Shown here: piece after piece, positions 50,186 through 58,772 of the stretch
Layout: each line of letters starts with the position of its first letter
How positions within the stretch are numbered: the first letter of the stretch is position 1
NCBI RefSeq assembly: GCF_019976755.1
Contig: NZ_AP023441.1
Span: forward strand, 6,879,501 to 6,943,500
From: Nostoc sp. MS1
GTDB lineage: Bacteria > Cyanobacteriota > Cyanobacteriia > Cyanobacteriales > Nostocaceae
DNA length: 64,000 nucleotides
Direction of reading: 5' to 3'
Notes under the pieces: generated by a model
Told to the model about the DNA's origin: nothing
The model's database searches: none
What the model saw: only the letters and a program-made list of their open reading frames with translations
Position numbers and translations under genes: made by a program

Positions 50186-50665
50186 ATGGGAAGTAGGTGG
50201 TTGGTCTTGAAGATTTTGAGGTTAGCAATGATACTTTTCAAAGATCCTCTTAACCTATGATTGTTAGCGATCGCCAAAACTCATCATCAAAGCGTTGAAC
50301 TAATTACATAAAAAATGCCTGCAAATGCAGACATTGATGAGGCTTTCTGTCACTGTAATCGGCTACAATCATGTTTGAATCATGATGCTTTCATTTTGGC
50401 TTAACCCTATTAATAAATCAATCCTAATCACTAACTATTTTAGACATAAATTATGTAATTATATCCTCATATTTTAAGCATTTATTACGAGTGAATTAGG
50501 TAAATTGTATTAATAATTGCCTAAGAATAATCATTTTTAAATATGAAAGCTCATCTAACTATTTCATTTCAAAACCTAAATTTTTCATTATTCATATAGA
50601 CATAAATACTAGATTTAGGTCTACATAAACTTGTTCATCAACATAATTTTTCCATTATAAAAGTA

Positions 50666-50713
50666 GAGGTGGTCAGGTTAACAGCCCCAGAAATTCCCAG
50701 TTCTGGGGTTTTA
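50666..50713 (+). ncRNA. Candidate short RNA with terminator
   Basis: TATAAA at 50656-50661 could be a -10 box with TTGTTC about 19 bases further upstream. A terminator with CCCCAGAA (50685-50692) and TTCTGGGG (50701-50708) then TTTTAC follows. No ORF lies between. If used, it makes an RNA of about 50 nt (starting near GTAGAGGTGG). Confidence 0.4.
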
Positions 50714-50818
50714 CTTTATTCAAAAAAAACAGAAATACCTATTGCTAAACTGATAATAGATAATGGAGAAAAATAATTACCAATTACCTAAATCTAAAAA
50801 CAACATAATTGAACTAGT

Positions 50819-52645
50819 CTATTTATATCGCCGGGGTGTATAGACTGAGATATTACCATCACTACGTTCAATAATCCGAGTTTGCGTAGAACCAACAATG
50901 ATAACAGTCCGCATATCGGCACTATCTGCTGCTAACTGGTCAAGAGTAATTACTTTAACACTTTGTCCTGGTCTACCAACATTCCTTGCCAATACTACCG
51001 GAGTCGTAGGTTTTCTATATTGCAATAATATATTTTTAGCTTCTGTTAATTGCCAAGTGCGATCGCGAGAAACAGGATTATAAAAAGCAATCACAAAATC
51101 CGCTTGGGCTGCGGCGGCAATACGTTGTTCAATAATTGACCAAGGCTTTAAGATATCAGACAAAGAAATTGCACAAAAATCATGTCCCAAGGGTGCGCCA
51201 ATGGTGGCGGCTGCGGCCTGCATGGCGGAAATTCCTGGTGCAACATGAATATCGATACTATCCCATTCTGGTTTGTGGTGATAATCAAGGACTTCAAAGA
51301 CAGCCGCCGCCATTGCATAGATACCAGGATCACCAGAAGAAACTACAACAACATATCGCCCAGTAGCAGCCAAATCAAGCGCCATTGTCGCCCGTGCAAT
51401 TTCTTCGCGGTTGTCGGACTCATGACGTTGCTTACCATCAGCTAGAGAACCAACTAAATCTAAATAGGTTTTATAACCTACTAAGTCAGTAGCTGAGGTG
51501 AGTATTTCCTTGACTTCAGGCGACATCCACTGTAAACCGCCAGGGCCAGTACCAATAATGGCTAACCTTCCCCTTGGTTGACCGATGGTGTTGGGGTCGA
51601 TGGGTTGGGGGGAGATGGCGGCGATATGAGATGGGGGAGATGTGGTATGGCTAAACGCCACGCTCCGCGTTGGCGCAGCCTCTCGTAGAGAACGACTAGC
51701 GGTAATCGAGCGGAGTCGAGATTCACCAACCGGGGATGAGGGAGAGGGGGGAGAGATTAGTTGACCTTGTGTAGCGGTTAGGGCTATGGCTTCAGGGAGG
51801 GTATAACCTTGTGTGAGTAGGCTTTCTAGTTGACTGGGTGTGAAAAAGCGGGTGGGTACGCCGTAGGTATCGGCTATAGCTTGAATTGCTGGACTGGAGG
51901 CGATCGCTATAGGCGCAAATACTGCGGCGATAGATGGGGGTGCGAGTTGTGCGTCGGCGAGGAACTGCTGTATTGAGTCTACTGTAACAGATGGGTCGGT
52001 GATGGCGATCGCTACAGTTTGCGGATGATACACTAAACAATTCGCGGAAGGCGTAACTAAGCGTTCTGTCACCTGAATGGTTAATTCTCCCTCAGAGTCA
52101 ATAGGTAACTGACTATCACTTAACCAAGGCGCAGTTCCCAACAACTTCACCCGCGCCCCTGCTAACAAATCTGAGATAAACTTCTTAGCATCGTCTGGGT
52201 TGGCTAAATGATATCCAGAGGGAGGCGATAACAACGCCGTGCGGAAACGGATATCACCCGTTGTTGTAATTGCAGGCTTAACCTCAAGTACCTCAGCAAT
52301 ACGCCGCGCTAAATCATTCACCCCATTGAGTCCACCCAACAGAGGCACAACCACACTACCATCCTCCGCCACAGCCAACAATGGCGGTTCTTGACGCTTA
52401 TCGGAAATTAGCGGTGCTAATGTTCTAATCAAAATACCAGCCGCACAAATACCAATTATCGGCGTTCCCCCTGCAAATAACTCTCGTAGGGTGTCACCAA
52501 AATTCGTAAAGCTAACATCCACCCCAGACGTGCGTCCTGCTAAACCGTACAACTTCGCCCCCGGTAAGGCGGTGGTAATTCTTCGGGCTAGTGCTACGCT
52601 ATTTTGACTCAATACTACAACAGCAGGTGCAACCTTCATCATCAT
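50819..52645 (-). CDS. cobJ: CbiG - precorrin-3B C17-methyltransferase (CobJ) fusion
   Basis: The protein of about 608 residues joins two corrin-ring enzymes. Residues 1-300 are CbiG-like (VVLSQNSVALARRI, GICAAGILIRTLAPLI, VVPLLGGLNGVNDLA), which opens the delta-lactone in the anaerobic B12 route. Residues 360-608 are CobJ/CbiH (GRLAIIGTGPGGLQWMSPE, VVVSSGDPGIYAMA, HVAPGISAMQAAAA), the SAM-dependent C17 methyltransferase. The linker (about 305-360) is made of intergenic-type repeat DNA. A triplet of ATGs begins at 52645; the longer frame adds a doubtful N-terminus. Both proteins act in the cytoplasm in cobalamin synthesis. No B12 riboswitch was seen upstream. Confidence 0.9.
   Translation of the reverse strand: MMMKVAPAVVVLSQNSVALARRITTALPGAKLYGLAGRTSGVDVSFTNFGDTLRELFAGGTPIIGICAAGILIRTLAPLISDKRQEPPLLAVAEDGSVVVPLLGGLNGVNDLARRIAEVLEVKPAITTTGDIRFRTALLSPPSGYHLANPDDAKKFISDLLAGARVKLLGTAPWLSDSQLPIDSEGELTIQVTERLVTPSANCLVYHPQTVAIAITDPSVTVDSIQQFLADAQLAPPSIAAVFAPIAIASSPAIQAIADTYGVPTRFFTPSQLESLLTQGYTLPEAIALTATQGQLISPPSPSSPVGESRLRSITASRSLREAAPTRSVAFSHTTSPPSHIAAISPQPIDPNTIGQPRGRLAIIGTGPGGLQWMSPEVKEILTSATDLVGYKTYLDLVGSLADGKQRHESDNREEIARATMALDLAATGRYVVVVSSGDPGIYAMAAAVFEVLDYHHKPEWDSIDIHVAPGISAMQAAAATIGAPLGHDFCAISLSDILKPWSIIEQRIAAAAQADFVIAFYNPVSRDRTWQLTEAKNILLQYRKPTTPVVLARNVGRPGQSVKVITLDQLAADSADMRTVIIVGSTQTRIIERSDGNISVYTPRRYK
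51595..51760. repeat. Small dispersed repeats inside the CbiG-CobJ linker
   Basis: GGCGCAGCCTCTCGTAGAG, GAGCGGAGTCGAGATT and GTTGGTGA-type units, together with G-rich GGGAGA heptamers, lie in frame at the domain junction. They code for Ser/Arg/Pro-rich residues (ASRSLREAAPTRSV). Similar units are seen between genes at 20262-20290 and 59629-59700. Confidence 0.75.
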
Positions 52646-52798
52646 GAGACTTTTTTGATAGTCGATATCTATCAAATCAAAGCATAAATATACATAGATA
52701 AACAAACATTATAAATAATGGTAAAAATAGTTACTTACTAGCTGTTCCACATTACCAACAAAATAAAATATTTAGTTAGTGATTAGCCCAAATCTATA

Positions 52799-53050
52799 TT
52801 AAACAAACTTATTTTTCCAAAAACTTAATTGCTTTTTTGCGAAACAGGATTGGCATTTTTTTCCCCAAGCAGTCATCTCAACTACTTCATCATCAGTGTA
52901 TTCTGAAGGTACACCAAACTCAGCTTTAAGTTCGTCTTGTTCTTCGTCACTAACGTAAGGAATAAGAATTTGGCAGAGGAGAAGTTTTTCTTCTTGTAGA
53001 ACTTCACGCATGGTTTCTTTAATCAATGCTTTTAGTTCTTGAATTTCCAA
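52799..53050 (-). CDS. Small acidic helical protein with TTG start
   Basis: The 83-residue protein starts at a TTG with AGAGGA about six bases upstream. It is helical (MEIQELKALIKETMREVLQ, DEEQDELKAEFGVPSEY) with a Cys-containing basic end (GKKCQSCFAKKQLSFWKN) that has CxxC. No family is recognised; the shape resembles small antitoxins, but no toxin is adjacent. Confidence 0.55.
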   Translation of the reverse strand: MEIQELKALIKETMREVLQEEKLLLCQILIPYVSDEEQDELKAEFGVPSEYTDDEVVEMTAWGKKCQSCFAKKQLSFWKNKFV

Positions 53051-53121
53051 GCTTATTCCTCTTATTTAGTGTGAAACTTTGTATATTCTACCGAAAATGT
53101 ATTAACTTAGTTAAAATAAAT

Positions 53122-53160
53122 AATCCCTGAAACCCTTGTAATTAATAAGTCTCAGGGATT
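53122..53160 (-). terminator. Hairpin after tRNA-Arg
   Basis: AATCCCTGA (53122-53130) pairs with TCAGGGATT (53152-53160) with a 21-base loop. It lies ten bases after the tRNA 3' end on the minus strand; TTATTTTATTTTAACT follows on that strand. Confidence 0.6.
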
Positions 53161-53170
53161 AGTTGGCTAA

Positions 53171-53244
53171 CGGGACTGGCGGGACTCGAACCCTCGACCT
53201 ACCGCTTAGGAGGCGGTCGCTCTATCCAACTGAGCTACAGCCCC
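53171..53244 (-). tRNA. tRNA-Arg (CCT)
   Basis: On the minus strand the acceptor is GGGGCTG/CAGTCCC, the D arm GCTC/GAGC, the anticodon arm ACCGC-CTCCTAA-GCGGT with anticodon CCT, and the T arm CGAGG-GTTCGAGT-CCCGC (one imperfect pair). The discriminator is G, and CCA is not encoded. Confidence 0.95.
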
Positions 53245-53277
53245 AGCTACGAAGCACATACAATGATAGCAGTAGTT

Positions 53278-54354
53278 TTAACTAGATTGCCAATAATCGT
53301 CCCAAGAACCACCACCTATTTCTAAACCACAAAGATAGCTGTGTGCTTTGAGGATAACATAACGGTTCTTGCCTCTGATTTGGCGTAATTCTAGATCCAA
53401 CTTTCCCTGCATCGTATCCCGACAACAAAATTGTAAACCTTGAGCGGTGGGCGCACGCAGAGGTGTACCGGATAAATTAGTAGTTCCAGTTAATTCCACC
53501 TCATAATCTGCATTTGTAGCTTTCATTTCCCACTTACCCCAAGGTTGAATCTTCCATTCTACTTTTGAGTTCCAAGGAACAAACTCATAGAATTTGCCTT
53601 GATAATGCACGCCAATCATGGCTACAGACTCCATCCACCACAACACACCGCGCCTACCACCACCAGCAGTTAGGGCTAAGTCAGGTTCGCCATCAAAGCT
53701 ATTACAGTTAAGCCAAAACCATTTTTGCGGAAAAGCACCACCCCAATTTTTTTCACCATAAGCTGGTGCATTCTGGAATTGGTAGATTTTGCCATTCCAA
53801 TCAATCCAACCACTAGCCAAACCATGCGCCATTAAAATTTGCCATCCAGGTTCAAATATCTGTAAAAATGACACCCAGCCGGCCGTTGATTGTTGAATAC
53901 TATCTCGATTTCCCCAACCATATACAGGTTGAATTTCGTACTGCCAACGGCAATAATTACCTGTAGCGGGGTCTTTGATTATACCTTGATTGAGGGTGGC
54001 TGTAGCTTGGTAGCCTTGCTGTACATGGTTTTCAAACTCTGCGGGTAGAAGGTAGATGGGTTTGGTGTTGAGGTTAGTTTCACCCCAATGACCTAAAGCA
54101 AGAACGTCTGGACTACCCCAAAATTTGTTGACATCAGGGAAAGTCCGACAGATATATTCATCATCAGCACCCAGAATTTGCGCTGCACCGCCACTGTAGG
54201 GTTTATCACCAATGGGGTCTTCTATGGAATACATGAAGGCGAAGGTTTGACCGCAGTCTGGTAAAGTTACTCGGTAATACCAACCTTCAAAGAAACGGCG
54301 ACTACTACCGTCCCAATGATAGCCGCTATGGGGCGTTTGCAAAGTTTTGGACAT
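53278..54354 (-). CDS. Tocopherol cyclase
   Basis: The 358-residue protein matches the VTE1/SLR1737 family, which closes the chromanol ring in vitamin E synthesis. Characteristic segments are TPHSGYHWDGSSRRFFEGWY at the N-terminus, YSIEDPIGDKPYSGGAAQIL, GWVSFLQIFEPGWQILMAH, WNGKIYQFQNAPAYGEKNWG and QKWFWLNCNSF. Length is as expected. It probably acts at the thylakoid or plastoglobule-like lipid. No other tocopherol gene is nearby. Confidence 0.93.
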   Translation of the reverse strand: MSKTLQTPHSGYHWDGSSRRFFEGWYYRVTLPDCGQTFAFMYSIEDPIGDKPYSGGAAQILGADDEYICRTFPDVNKFWGSPDVLALGHWGETNLNTKPIYLLPAEFENHVQQGYQATATLNQGIIKDPATGNYCRWQYEIQPVYGWGNRDSIQQSTAGWVSFLQIFEPGWQILMAHGLASGWIDWNGKIYQFQNAPAYGEKNWGGAFPQKWFWLNCNSFDGEPDLALTAGGGRRGVLWWMESVAMIGVHYQGKFYEFVPWNSKVEWKIQPWGKWEMKATNADYEVELTGTTNLSGTPLRAPTAQGLQFCCRDTMQGKLDLELRQIRGKNRYVILKAHSYLCGLEIGGGSWDDYWQSS

Positions 54355-54521
54355 TGTATTGAGATGATAGATGCTGATGTTGAAATTACTGTAAGATTAT
54401 CGACTGATCAAAAAGTCGGGAATCTGTTGATTTAACAATAATTGTAGAGATTTTATCCTAAAAAACCTTGTGAGAGTTTAGTTAATATGTAGTTACATAG
54501 TTATATTCTTTAGTATCTGCG

Positions 54522-55133
54522 ATGTCTAATGACAAGCCGCGAGATGGTTTACAACTGGATATCAATCATGCTTATGAGATTCTGGGTTTAAAGCCTGGTG
54601 CATCGCAGGTAGAAGTAAAGCAAGCCTACCGCAAGTTGGTTAAAACTTGGCATCCCGATCGCTTTGTTGATGTGCAGCAAAAGCAACAAGCCGAGGCAAA
54701 AATTAAACAAATCAACGCCGCTTACAACACAGTTAAATCAGTAACTCCAACTGTTGAGAAATCACTATCATCTCCACCTCCACAGCCGCGAAAACAGCCT
54801 GCAAAAGCATCTGTGAATCGTTGGGGTGCGGAAACATACTACAACTGGGGTGTTGAGAGTGTAGCAAAAAAGGAGTATGAAGAAGCGATCGCCTACTTTA
54901 CCCAAGCCATTCGCCTCAACCCTAACTATGTTGAAGCCTATAAATATCGGGGGTTGGTTTGTTCTCAATTAGGTTACGAATATCGAGCTACTGCCGACTT
55001 AAACAAAGCTGCACAGTTAGAAGGTAAAATTCCTCAAGCTACTTATACTTACCCGCCAAGATATAAAATCCAGCGTCAGTCTTGGATAGCCAGATTGTGT
55101 CAAAGAATTAAAAGATTACTAAAACTGAGATAA
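54522..55133 (+). CDS. J-domain protein with TPR
   Basis: Residues 13-75 are a J domain (NHAYEILGLKPGASQVEVKQ, HPD in TWHPDRFVD, IKQINAAYNTVK). After a Ser/Pro-rich linker (about 80-100), two TPRs follow (AETYYNWGVESVAKKEYEEA, NPNYVEAYKYRGLVCSQLGY). The C-terminus is basic (RLCQRIKRLLKLR). Such proteins recruit DnaK to TPR-bound clients. A divergent gap of 167 bp separates it from tocopherol cyclase. Confidence 0.88.
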   Translation: MSNDKPRDGLQLDINHAYEILGLKPGASQVEVKQAYRKLVKTWHPDRFVDVQQKQQAEAKIKQINAAYNTVKSVTPTVEKSLSSPPPQPRKQPAKASVNRWGAETYYNWGVESVAKKEYEEAIAYFTQAIRLNPNYVEAYKYRGLVCSQLGYEYRATADLNKAAQLEGKIPQATYTYPPRYKIQRQSWIARLCQRIKRLLKLR

Positions 55134-55296
55134 ATAGGTCACAACTAAAAAAATCAAATTTATTGGTGTAACAAGGCTAAAAATTTGCTTTGGATATGGG
55201 TTGAGTCAAGCACAATGCAACTCAATATCAGAAACTATATCTTAGTGTTAGGTTGGCGTAAGCAAACCCAACCTATAGTTCTTTATTACGATATTT

Positions 55297-56211
55297 ATGC
55301 AAGACTTAATATCTGTACGTACTCTCAAAGGTCATTCAAGTCAGGTTATGTCTGTTGTATTCAGCCGTGATGGATATATACTGGCTAGCGGTAGTGATGA
55401 CAAAACTGTGAGAATTTGGAATTTAGCTAATAATGAGTCTGTAATCCTTCAAGGACATGGAGAATCATCTTGGTCTGGAGGGGTTAATTCTGTAGCTTTC
55501 AGCCGCAATGGTAGGACTTTAGCTAGTGCTAGTGATGACAAAACTATTAAATTATGGGATGTAATTACAGGAAAAGAAATATCCACTCTAAAAGGACATG
55601 AAGGAAAAATTTATTGTGTCGCTTTTAGTCCAGATGGAAAAACTTTAGCAAGTGGTAGCGCAGATAAAACCATCAAACTTTGGTCGCTAGAAACAGGAGA
55701 TCAGATATATTCTCTTAAAGGACATTCAGATCATGTTTTATCCATAGCCTTTAGTCCAGATGGACAGGTTCTAGCTAGCGGTGGTGCTGGTAATGACAAA
55801 AAAATTCAAATTTGGTATCTATCTCAAAATAAAGTTCAGACTATCACTGGACATTCTGAGTGGTTTGGAGGTATTAGTTCTCTTGCATTCAGTCCAGATG
55901 GGAAGATTTTAGCTAGTGGTAGTTGGGACAAGACAATTAAATTATGGGAATGGCATAAAAGTCAAGAAATTAGCACTCTGATAGGGCATTCCGATCAAGT
56001 TTGCTGTGTTGCTTTCCACCCTAATGGAAAAATTTTAGCTAGTGGTAGTAAAGATAAAACTATTACGTTTTGGCAAGTAGACACTAGAAGTTTAATAAAT
56101 AGCGTTGCAGCCCATGAAAATTCAGTTTATTCTGTAGCTTTTAGCCCGGATGGAAAAACTTTAGCTAGTGGTGGTGGAGATAAAATTATTACTCTGTTAC
56201 CTTGTCCTTAA
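55297..56211 (+). CDS. WD40-repeat protein, seven blades
   Basis: The 304-residue protein consists of seven WD40 repeats of about 42 residues, each of the form LKGHSSQVMSVVFSRDGYIL and LASGSDDKTVRIWNL. One propeller should form, with no other domain. Many cyanobacterial WD40 proteins are parts of larger kinase or STAND proteins, so this could be a stand-alone scaffold or a broken piece; the ATG and stop frame it cleanly. No ribosome-binding site stands out. The final repeat ends KIITLLPCP, lacking the WD pair. Confidence 0.87.
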   Translation: MQDLISVRTLKGHSSQVMSVVFSRDGYILASGSDDKTVRIWNLANNESVILQGHGESSWSGGVNSVAFSRNGRTLASASDDKTIKLWDVITGKEISTLKGHEGKIYCVAFSPDGKTLASGSADKTIKLWSLETGDQIYSLKGHSDHVLSIAFSPDGQVLASGGAGNDKKIQIWYLSQNKVQTITGHSEWFGGISSLAFSPDGKILASGSWDKTIKLWEWHKSQEISTLIGHSDQVCCVAFHPNGKILASGSKDKTITFWQVDTRSLINSVAAHENSVYSVAFSPDGKTLASGGGDKIITLLPCP

Positions 56212-56316
56212 ATGTAAATCATAAACAAAGCAAGTAAGCATTTAGTAACCGCATTAAAAGTTTTAGAAGTAGGGTTTGTTGTTGCATAGCGCCAGCACTA
56301 AATTGATATTCTAGTC

Positions 56317-56347
56317 GGTGCGTTAGCCTACGGCTTAACACCCTACG
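56317..56347. repeat. GGTGCGTTAGCC palindrome
   Basis: GGTGCGTTAGCC faces GGCTTAACACCC around a short loop. It is related to the repeat at 768-885. The rest of 56212-56594 is AT-rich with no gene. Confidence 0.55.
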
Positions 56348-56594
56348 TTTTATTAATCAATAAAATTTAGAGAATGTGTAATGATTTCTCAAAGATTATT
56401 TTAAATATGCTTAAAAATAAGCATATATTCATTCTTTCGATGTATCTAAATTTTGTCTGAAGATAGATCCGTTATTTAAAACATAAAAGTTATTCTGATA
56501 AATATTCAAACCGAAAACTAACATCAAGTAAGAATTTTGTTTTTACGAAACTTTAACTTGGCAACATTTAAAGTGAGGAAGGAAACTGACAATT

Positions 56595-57251
56595 ATGACT
56601 AATCCTAATGAACGCGAACCTTATAACAGAGAAGTTAATCAAGAATCTTACACCGATAGTAATGGTAATACTCAAACTCACATAACAAGAACTACAGAAA
56701 CATCAAATAATCGGTACGCTAATGGTTATGTCGATGGTCGCCGTCTTGAACAAAACTATCAAGCTGACCGTGATAACGAAAATACAGCTACCGGATTGAT
56801 TTTTGGTATTGTGCTGACTTCCTTGGTGGGTTTGATTGCTGGCGCATTTTGGTATTTTAATCAGAGCAACACGACCGTTGATAGTACTGTACCTGTAGAG
56901 ACTCCTTTACCTGCTGCTACTACGAGTCCTAGCATATCGCCTCAACCACAACAAACAACCATTATCGAAAGGACTAGAGAAGTACCTGTTGTTGTTCCCC
57001 AACAGCAAGTTACACCATCACCAACCAATTCGCCACCACAGGTTAATATTACTGTTCCACCCCAGCCGTCTGTGAGAGTGACAGTACCACCAGTAGCGCC
57101 TAATACACCTGCGCCTACTCGCACCACAACCCCAAGCACGAATACACAAGCTAGTCCTTCGCCCAGCATTACAACTGAAGCCGGGGATCAGTCACCCAGT
57201 AATTCTGATGGCAGTGACAATGTGAATCAAAATACTAATTCTGGGCAATAA
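56595..57251 (+). CDS. Single-pass membrane protein with Pro/Thr-rich tail
   Basis: The 218-residue protein has a polar N-terminus (about 1-62, Asn/Glu/Tyr/Thr-rich), one membrane helix (about 67-87, GLIFGIVLTSLVGLIAGAFW), and a long Pro/Thr/Ser/Gln-rich tail (PSPTNSPPQVNITVPPQPSV type) that is probably extended and extracytoplasmic. GAGGAAGG lies about 14 bases before the ATG. No family is recognised; it resembles cell-wall-spanning anchors. A terminator follows. Confidence 0.7.
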   Translation: MTNPNEREPYNREVNQESYTDSNGNTQTHITRTTETSNNRYANGYVDGRRLEQNYQADRDNENTATGLIFGIVLTSLVGLIAGAFWYFNQSNTTVDSTVPVETPLPAATTSPSISPQPQQTTIIERTREVPVVVPQQQVTPSPTNSPPQVNITVPPQPSVRVTVPPVAPNTPAPTRTTTPSTNTQASPSPSITTEAGDQSPSNSDGSDNVNQNTNSGQ

Positions 57252-57291
57252 GTATAAACCATCTAAATTAACAACCTAATCAGTTTCAAAA

Positions 57292-57320
57292 GAGGGAGAT
57301 AGCGTCGCTGTCTCCCTTTG
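57292..57320 (+). terminator. Terminator of the membrane-protein gene
   Basis: GAGGGAGATAGCG and CGCTGTCTCCCTT form a 10-pair stem with one internal mismatch. TTGTTGC follows. It lies 40 bases past the stop. Confidence 0.75.
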
Positions 57321-57594
57321 TTGCATTGCTACAACAGATACAGGTATCAAGTTTTAAGAAAAATTTCTCAATTGTTGCAGTAAATAAATGGTGTTAAAGT
57401 TTAGTAAACAACTATACCACTCAAAAAAAAAGGTGCTACATTAAGAGCAAGGTACAAAAAGGTTAAAAGTTCTTTAAAAAAGCCTTGAAATTAGAGTCTG
57501 TACCTCCTCGCTCTAATGTTTTAATTATTCGCAATCCTAAAGTCGTTGGTCGCATCCTCAGTGAAAGTGTTTTCGCCTTGAGTGTAGTGATTTT

Positions 57595-57690
57595 ATGGAG
57601 GTGTTGAAATTACAGCCAGAAATACCTGCCTATTGCAATCAAGGATGCACGATTTTAGAGGTCTTTAATTGCGGATATTGTCCACCTTAG
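57595..57690 (+). CDS. Possible 31-residue Cys-rich peptide
   Basis: The frame reads MEVLKLQPEIPAYCNQGCTI then LEVFNCGYCPP and stops. Four Cys are spaced C-x3-C and C-x2-C. No clear ribosome-binding site precedes the ATG; GGAGG overlaps the first codons. Another frame upstream (about 57482-57605, LSESVFALSVVILWRC at its end) overlaps it. Neither is recognised. The gap 57321-57821 is otherwise empty apart from an A-run near 57423. Confidence 0.3.
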   Translation: MEVLKLQPEIPAYCNQGCTILEVFNCGYCPP

Positions 57691-57821
57691 TTGAGTTGTT
57701 TGATTCTGTTTTTTCCTATCTTCTCTGACAATCTTATATTTACCAAGCCGCCATTAGCTGATGATATTCTCCCATCTTAGCTAGTGGCGGTTAATATTTA
57801 TGAGTAAATAGTTTACTTAAA

Positions 57822-58649
57822 CTAATTTAAGGTAATTACAGTAACTTCTGGTGGGCAAAATAAACGCCCTGGTCGATAAGTACCCAACCCACGATTAACA
57901 TATAATTGGTTGTTAGCTACTTGATGAAATCCTTGCGCCCATTCCCAATATCTAACTACTTTGGAACAGTCTCCTAGTAATAATGGAACCCAACGCCGCA
58001 GTTTTTTGGGGGCTTTTTTTAACAGCTTTTTATAATGGTAGACCACAGGGCCAAGTCCGGGTAATACAATATGTCCGCCGTGGGTGTGTCCTGACAGTTG
58101 CAAGTCTACGCGCCATTGTTCTAATATTTTGGCTGTATCAGGGTTATGAGATAAAACAATCCTGGGTGTAGTGGAGTCGAGTTTGTCCATTACTGATGCA
58201 GGCTGAAACTCTTTTGACCAATAGTCAGCTAGTCCTACTATTGGTAATTCCTGTCCAAAAGGGTAAGCAATTTCATTCCACAAGACATGAACGCCGATAC
58301 TGGTGAAAGCGGTTGTGACTTCCGCTTGGGAATGGCTATGATGGATATCATGGTTCCCTAATACAGCATAAATACCATTGCGACTTTGCAAATATTTAAG
58401 TCTTAATGCGAGTTGGTGAATTGGTGTAGGATCATCAGTGACATAATCGCCAGTTAAGACTATCAAATCTGGTTCAGCTTCGTTAGTAGCTGCGATCGCT
58501 TCTTCTAGCATTTCTTCTGATAGTCGCAAGCCATCATAATGAAAATCTGACAATTGCACCAACTTCAAACCCCGTAAACTTGGTGAAAGTCCCGCAATCT
58601 TAACCGTTATTTTATCTACGCTTAAACGTCCTGTAAACAACCAGTGCAT
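57822..58649 (-). CDS. Calcineurin-like metallophosphatase (YaeI type), copy 1
   Basis: The 275-residue protein has the five phosphoesterase motifs: QLSDFHYDG (DxH), VLTGDYVTDD (GDxxxD), VLGNHDIHHS (GNHD), VLSHNPD, and LSGHTHGGH (GHxH). YaeI-like enzymes act on phosphodiesters and can take part in lipid A or nucleotide work. The N-terminal HWLFTGRLSVDKITVKIAGL lacks the membrane helix seen in some members. The next gene upstream on the same strand is a paralogue. Confidence 0.88.
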   Translation of the reverse strand: MHWLFTGRLSVDKITVKIAGLSPSLRGLKLVQLSDFHYDGLRLSEEMLEEAIAATNEAEPDLIVLTGDYVTDDPTPIHQLALRLKYLQSRNGIYAVLGNHDIHHSHSQAEVTTAFTSIGVHVLWNEIAYPFGQELPIVGLADYWSKEFQPASVMDKLDSTTPRIVLSHNPDTAKILEQWRVDLQLSGHTHGGHIVLPGLGPVVYHYKKLLKKAPKKLRRWVPLLLGDCSKVVRYWEWAQGFHQVANNQLYVNRGLGTYRPGRLFCPPEVTVITLN

Positions 58650-58772
58650 AGTGTGCTAGGAACTCCTCAGACCAGCGCTTACAGCTTATCAAAAATTTAG
58701 GTAATAACTGAAAACTTAAAAAAGTTTACCATAAATCTTATTTAAGGATTTTCTAAAAAGGAGTTAGCCTGA

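Noticed and set aside
50047..50277. 76-codon minus frame
   Set aside because: It crosses a dispersed C-rich repeat and has no start signal or family features.
52646..52705. Twenty-residue N-terminal extension of CbiG-CobJ
   Set aside because: MFIYVYLCFDLIDIDYQ does not look like the family start; three ATGs at 52639-52645 precede the conserved KVAPAVVVLSQN.
52646..53121. Cobalamin riboswitch upstream of cobJ
   Set aside because: No B12-box-like sequence or extended structure could be found by eye.
55185..55370. 61-codon frame before the WD40 gene
   Set aside because: It overlaps the start of the WD40 gene out of frame and looks like leader DNA.
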